A stretch of 64,000 nucleotides of DNA from Microvirga sp. SRT01 (GTDB lineage Bacteria; Pseudomonadota; Alphaproteobacteria; Sphingomonadales; Sphingomonadaceae). Positions 63,965-64,000 of the stretch are shown piece after piece (the first letter of the stretch is position 1; each line of letters starts with the position of its first letter). The notes beneath the pieces were generated by a model, which was not told where the DNA came from, ran no database searches, and worked only from the letters and a program-made list of their open reading frames with translations. Position numbers and translations under genes: made by a program. The stretch spans positions 930,001 to 994,000 of the forward strand of contig JAGSNX010000001.1 of NCBI GenBank assembly GCA_018139225.1, written 5' to 3'.

Positions 63965-64000
63965 ATGTTGCGCAATCCCTCCGAAAAATATCGCCCCTTT
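63965..64000 (+). CDS. leuA: Start of 2-isopropylmalate synthase, cut by window edge
   Basis: Only twelve codons are visible: MLRNPSEKYRPF. This is the characteristic N-terminus of the LeuA type found with M-L-x-x-P-S-x-K-Y-R-P-F in many proteobacteria and actinobacteria, which condenses ketoisovalerate and acetyl-CoA for leucine synthesis. Position downstream of ilvB-ilvH-ilvC fits. GAAAGG upstream is a fair ribosome site. Confidence is limited by the short visible part. Confidence 0.7.
   Translation, partial: MLRNPSEKYRPF

Overview
This GC-rich window reads as a chromosomal segment of a sphingomonad alphaproteobacterium, most likely Sphingomonas or a close relative. The evidence is the order phoR-pstSCAB-phoU-phoB with long PstC and PstA, a BamF-type (DUF3035) lipoprotein, a DUF2794 gene, an RNase E with an acidic/histidine insertion in its S1 region and a C-terminal GWW motif, TamA/TamB, a TorF-type porin, and dispersed palindromic intergenic elements of the kind common in sphingomonads. 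I saw no phage genes, insertion sequences, CRISPR arrays, rRNA or tRNA genes. Most of the window is core genome with compact, overlapping operons.

Layout. 0-3.4 kb (minus): a GT4 glycosyltransferase and a GH130 enzyme cut by the window edge. 3.6-8.7 kb: queF divergent from an iron-sulfur photolyase, then sseA-metC (sulfur amino acids) and a TorF-like outer-membrane protein. 9.1-15.1 kb (minus): thyA-folA, then ribF-ileS-lspA-bamF, chained by start/stop overlaps. 15.2-21.5 kb: a compact RadC/JAMM protein, a lipoprotein-type methyltransferase, prfB, mrcA (PBP1A) and an AMIN-domain amidase. 21.9-29 kb (plus): rne, an M48 protease with a DsbA-like partner, and a YadG/YadH-like ABC exporter. 29-35.6 kb (minus): tamB-tamA and a CheB-like receiver.

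35.7-43.4 kb: two small proteins and the phosphate regulon. 43.5-50 kb: a Pro/Ala-rich secreted protein, a membrane protein, DUF2794, cysE, a TauE-type exporter, oxyR and two fasciclin-domain proteins. 49.7-52.6 kb: moaD-moaE, pgsA, an LplT-like transporter and an unlisted 55-residue membrane protein. 52.7-56.3 kb: a ParA / ribbon-helix-helix / TPR-SPOR operon divergent from a Sel1-SPOR gene. 56.5-64 kb: serB, miaA, ilvB-ilvH-ilvC, a STAS/SpoIIAA-like protein, YceI, a BLUF photosensor and the first codons of leuA.

Functional themes are cell-envelope building (LspA, BamF, TamAB, PBP1A, amidase, PgsA, SPOR proteins), branched-chain amino acid synthesis, phosphate uptake, sulfur metabolism, and light sensing or repair. 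The most interesting leads are the ParA-RHH module flanked by SPOR proteins, a possible valine-rich leader peptide with mutually exclusive hairpins before ilvB, the GT4-GH130 pair, a methyltransferase with a lipoprotein signal, and several families of palindromic repeats, some lying inside operons.
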